Shown in pieces: positions 5,283 through 5,844 of a stretch of 5,844 nt of DNA. The stretch lies in assembly GCA_047629975.1 (NCBI GenBank), contig JBLHUT010000226.1:1-5844 (forward strand). The letters run 5' to 3'. The stretch comes from JBLHUT01 sp047629975 (GTDB taxonomy: Bacteria; Pseudomonadota; Alphaproteobacteria; Rhodobacterales; Rhodobacteraceae). Every line of letters begins with the position of its first letter. Position 1 is the stretch's first letter. Made by a program: the position numbers and the translations under genes. The notes under the pieces were generated by a model. The model was not told where the DNA came from and made no database searches. It saw nothing but the letters and a program-made list of their open reading frames with translations.

Positions 5283-5844
5283 TCAGTACCCTCGGGCGCG
5301 ATCAACCAGATGCAAAAAGGGCAGTTCGGCCTCGCCGCGGCGGATATTCTCGGCAATGACCCGCGACGCGCTCGACGGGCGGGTTTCCGAGGCAATATGC
5401 GGTGTGATCGTGACATTCGGATTGGCCCAGAAAGGATGCCTGCCGGGCAAAGGTTCCTCGCGAAACACATCCAGCGTCGCATGCGCGATATGCCCCGAAG
5501 CCAGCCCCGCAAGCAACGCATCATCGTCAATCAAAGGTCCGCGCCCGGGGTTCACGATCACAGCCCTGGCAGGCATCATCGCAAGGGCTTTTTCATCGAC
5601 AATATTGGTCGTCTGGGCTGTTAAAGGAAGAAGCAGTACCAGAATTTCCGAAGTACCCAGCGCCTGTGCCAAGCCGCTTTGTCCACTCAAACAGGTGATC
5701 CCGTCGATCTGTTTCGGCGTCCGGCTCCACCCGGTTACCGCAAACCCCAGCGACGCCAGCGTCAGCCCGCACGCCCGACCCAGCGCCCCGAGGCCCAGAA
5801 TAGTGACCTGACGGTCACCAGCCAGCGGCGGAACATGATGCAGA
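5283..5844 (-). CDS. ghrA: GhrA-type glyoxylate/hydroxypyruvate reductase, 5'-truncated
   Basis: Only the C-terminal 186 residues are visible; the gene runs off the right edge (family length about 310). GhrA enzymes reduce glyoxylate to glycolate and hydroxypyruvate to D-glycerate in the cytoplasm with NADPH. The Rossmann fingerprint GLGALG is at residues 17-22 of the fragment. It is followed at the end of the second strand by WSRT (39-42), where a Ser-Arg pair replaces the acidic residue of NAD enzymes, fitting NADPH preference. The catalytic set of D-2-hydroxyacid dehydrogenases is complete: Arg101 in NPGRGP, Glu130 in DVFREEPLP and His149 in TPHIA. The C-terminal VDRARGY matches E. coli GhrA. 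A TTG at 5690 could be mistaken for a start, but the NADPH-binding fold continues upstream of it without a stop. It is convergent with the HIT gene, with no intrinsic terminator visible beyond its stop. Confidence 0.93.
   Translation of the reverse strand, partial: LHHVPPLAGDRQVTILGLGALGRACGLTLASLGFAVTGWSRTPKQIDGITCLSGQSGLAQALGTSEILVLLLPLTAQTTNIVDEKALAMMPARAVIVNPGRGPLIDDDALLAGLASGHIAHATLDVFREEPLPGRHPFWANPNVTITPHIASETRPSSASRVIAENIRRGEAELPFLHLVDRARGY

Noticed and set aside
4892..5530. A 212-codon minus-strand ORF rich in Arg and Cys
   Set aside because: It overlaps both the HIT gene and ghrA in another frame, with composition typical of a GC-rich shadow frame.
1..5844. A defence, mobile or other novel multi-gene system
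   Set aside because: All five coding regions belong to common housekeeping families; there are no transposase, integrase, toxin, nuclease or CRISPR features and no marked composition shift.

Overview
This looks like ordinary chromosomal sequence from an alphaproteobacterium, most likely of the Rhodobacteraceae/Roseobacter group. The GC content is moderately high, the codons are GC-rich in the third position, and the proteins resemble my recollection of that group: a HIT protein starting MAYTYDDQNIFAKILRGEIP, a long DEAD-box helicase with a DbpA-type C-terminal domain, and a GhrA-type reductase ending VDRARGY. That placement rests on remembered family resemblance, not on a search. I see no mobile element, CRISPR array, tRNA or rRNA.

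Layout, left to right. (1) The C-terminal 165 residues of a succinyl-CoA synthetase alpha-subunit (SucD) paralogue on the plus strand, cut by the left edge. (2) A strong hairpin at 507-546 that can end transcription from both sides. (3) A 775-residue DEAD-box RNA helicase on the minus strand. Its tail carries eleven 10-residue Lys/Gly/Tyr-rich repeats. (4) A 340-bp divergent intergenic region with a plausible helicase promoter and a tiny leader ORF that overlaps the helicase GTG start. (5) A single-chain iron-sulfur L-serine dehydratase (SdaA) on the plus strand. (6) A 128-residue HIT/HINT-family nucleotide hydrolase on the plus strand. (7) A 161-bp convergent intergenic region with a GNRA-capped hairpin, a perfect 12-bp inverted repeat and an ACG5/G9 tract. 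(8) The C-terminal 186 residues of a GhrA-type glyoxylate/hydroxypyruvate reductase on the minus strand, cut by the right edge.

The genes do not form one operon, since the strands alternate +, -, +, +, -. Functionally this is central carbon and amino acid housekeeping (acyl-CoA ligation, serine to pyruvate, hydroxypyruvate/glyoxylate reduction) plus RNA remodelling and nucleotide hydrolysis. I do not see evidence for an undescribed multi-gene system. The points most worth a second look are the repeat tail of the helicase, the C-terminal cysteine of SdaA as a probable cluster ligand, the divergent active-site loops of the SucD paralogue, and the structured 3' region between the HIT and ghrA genes.
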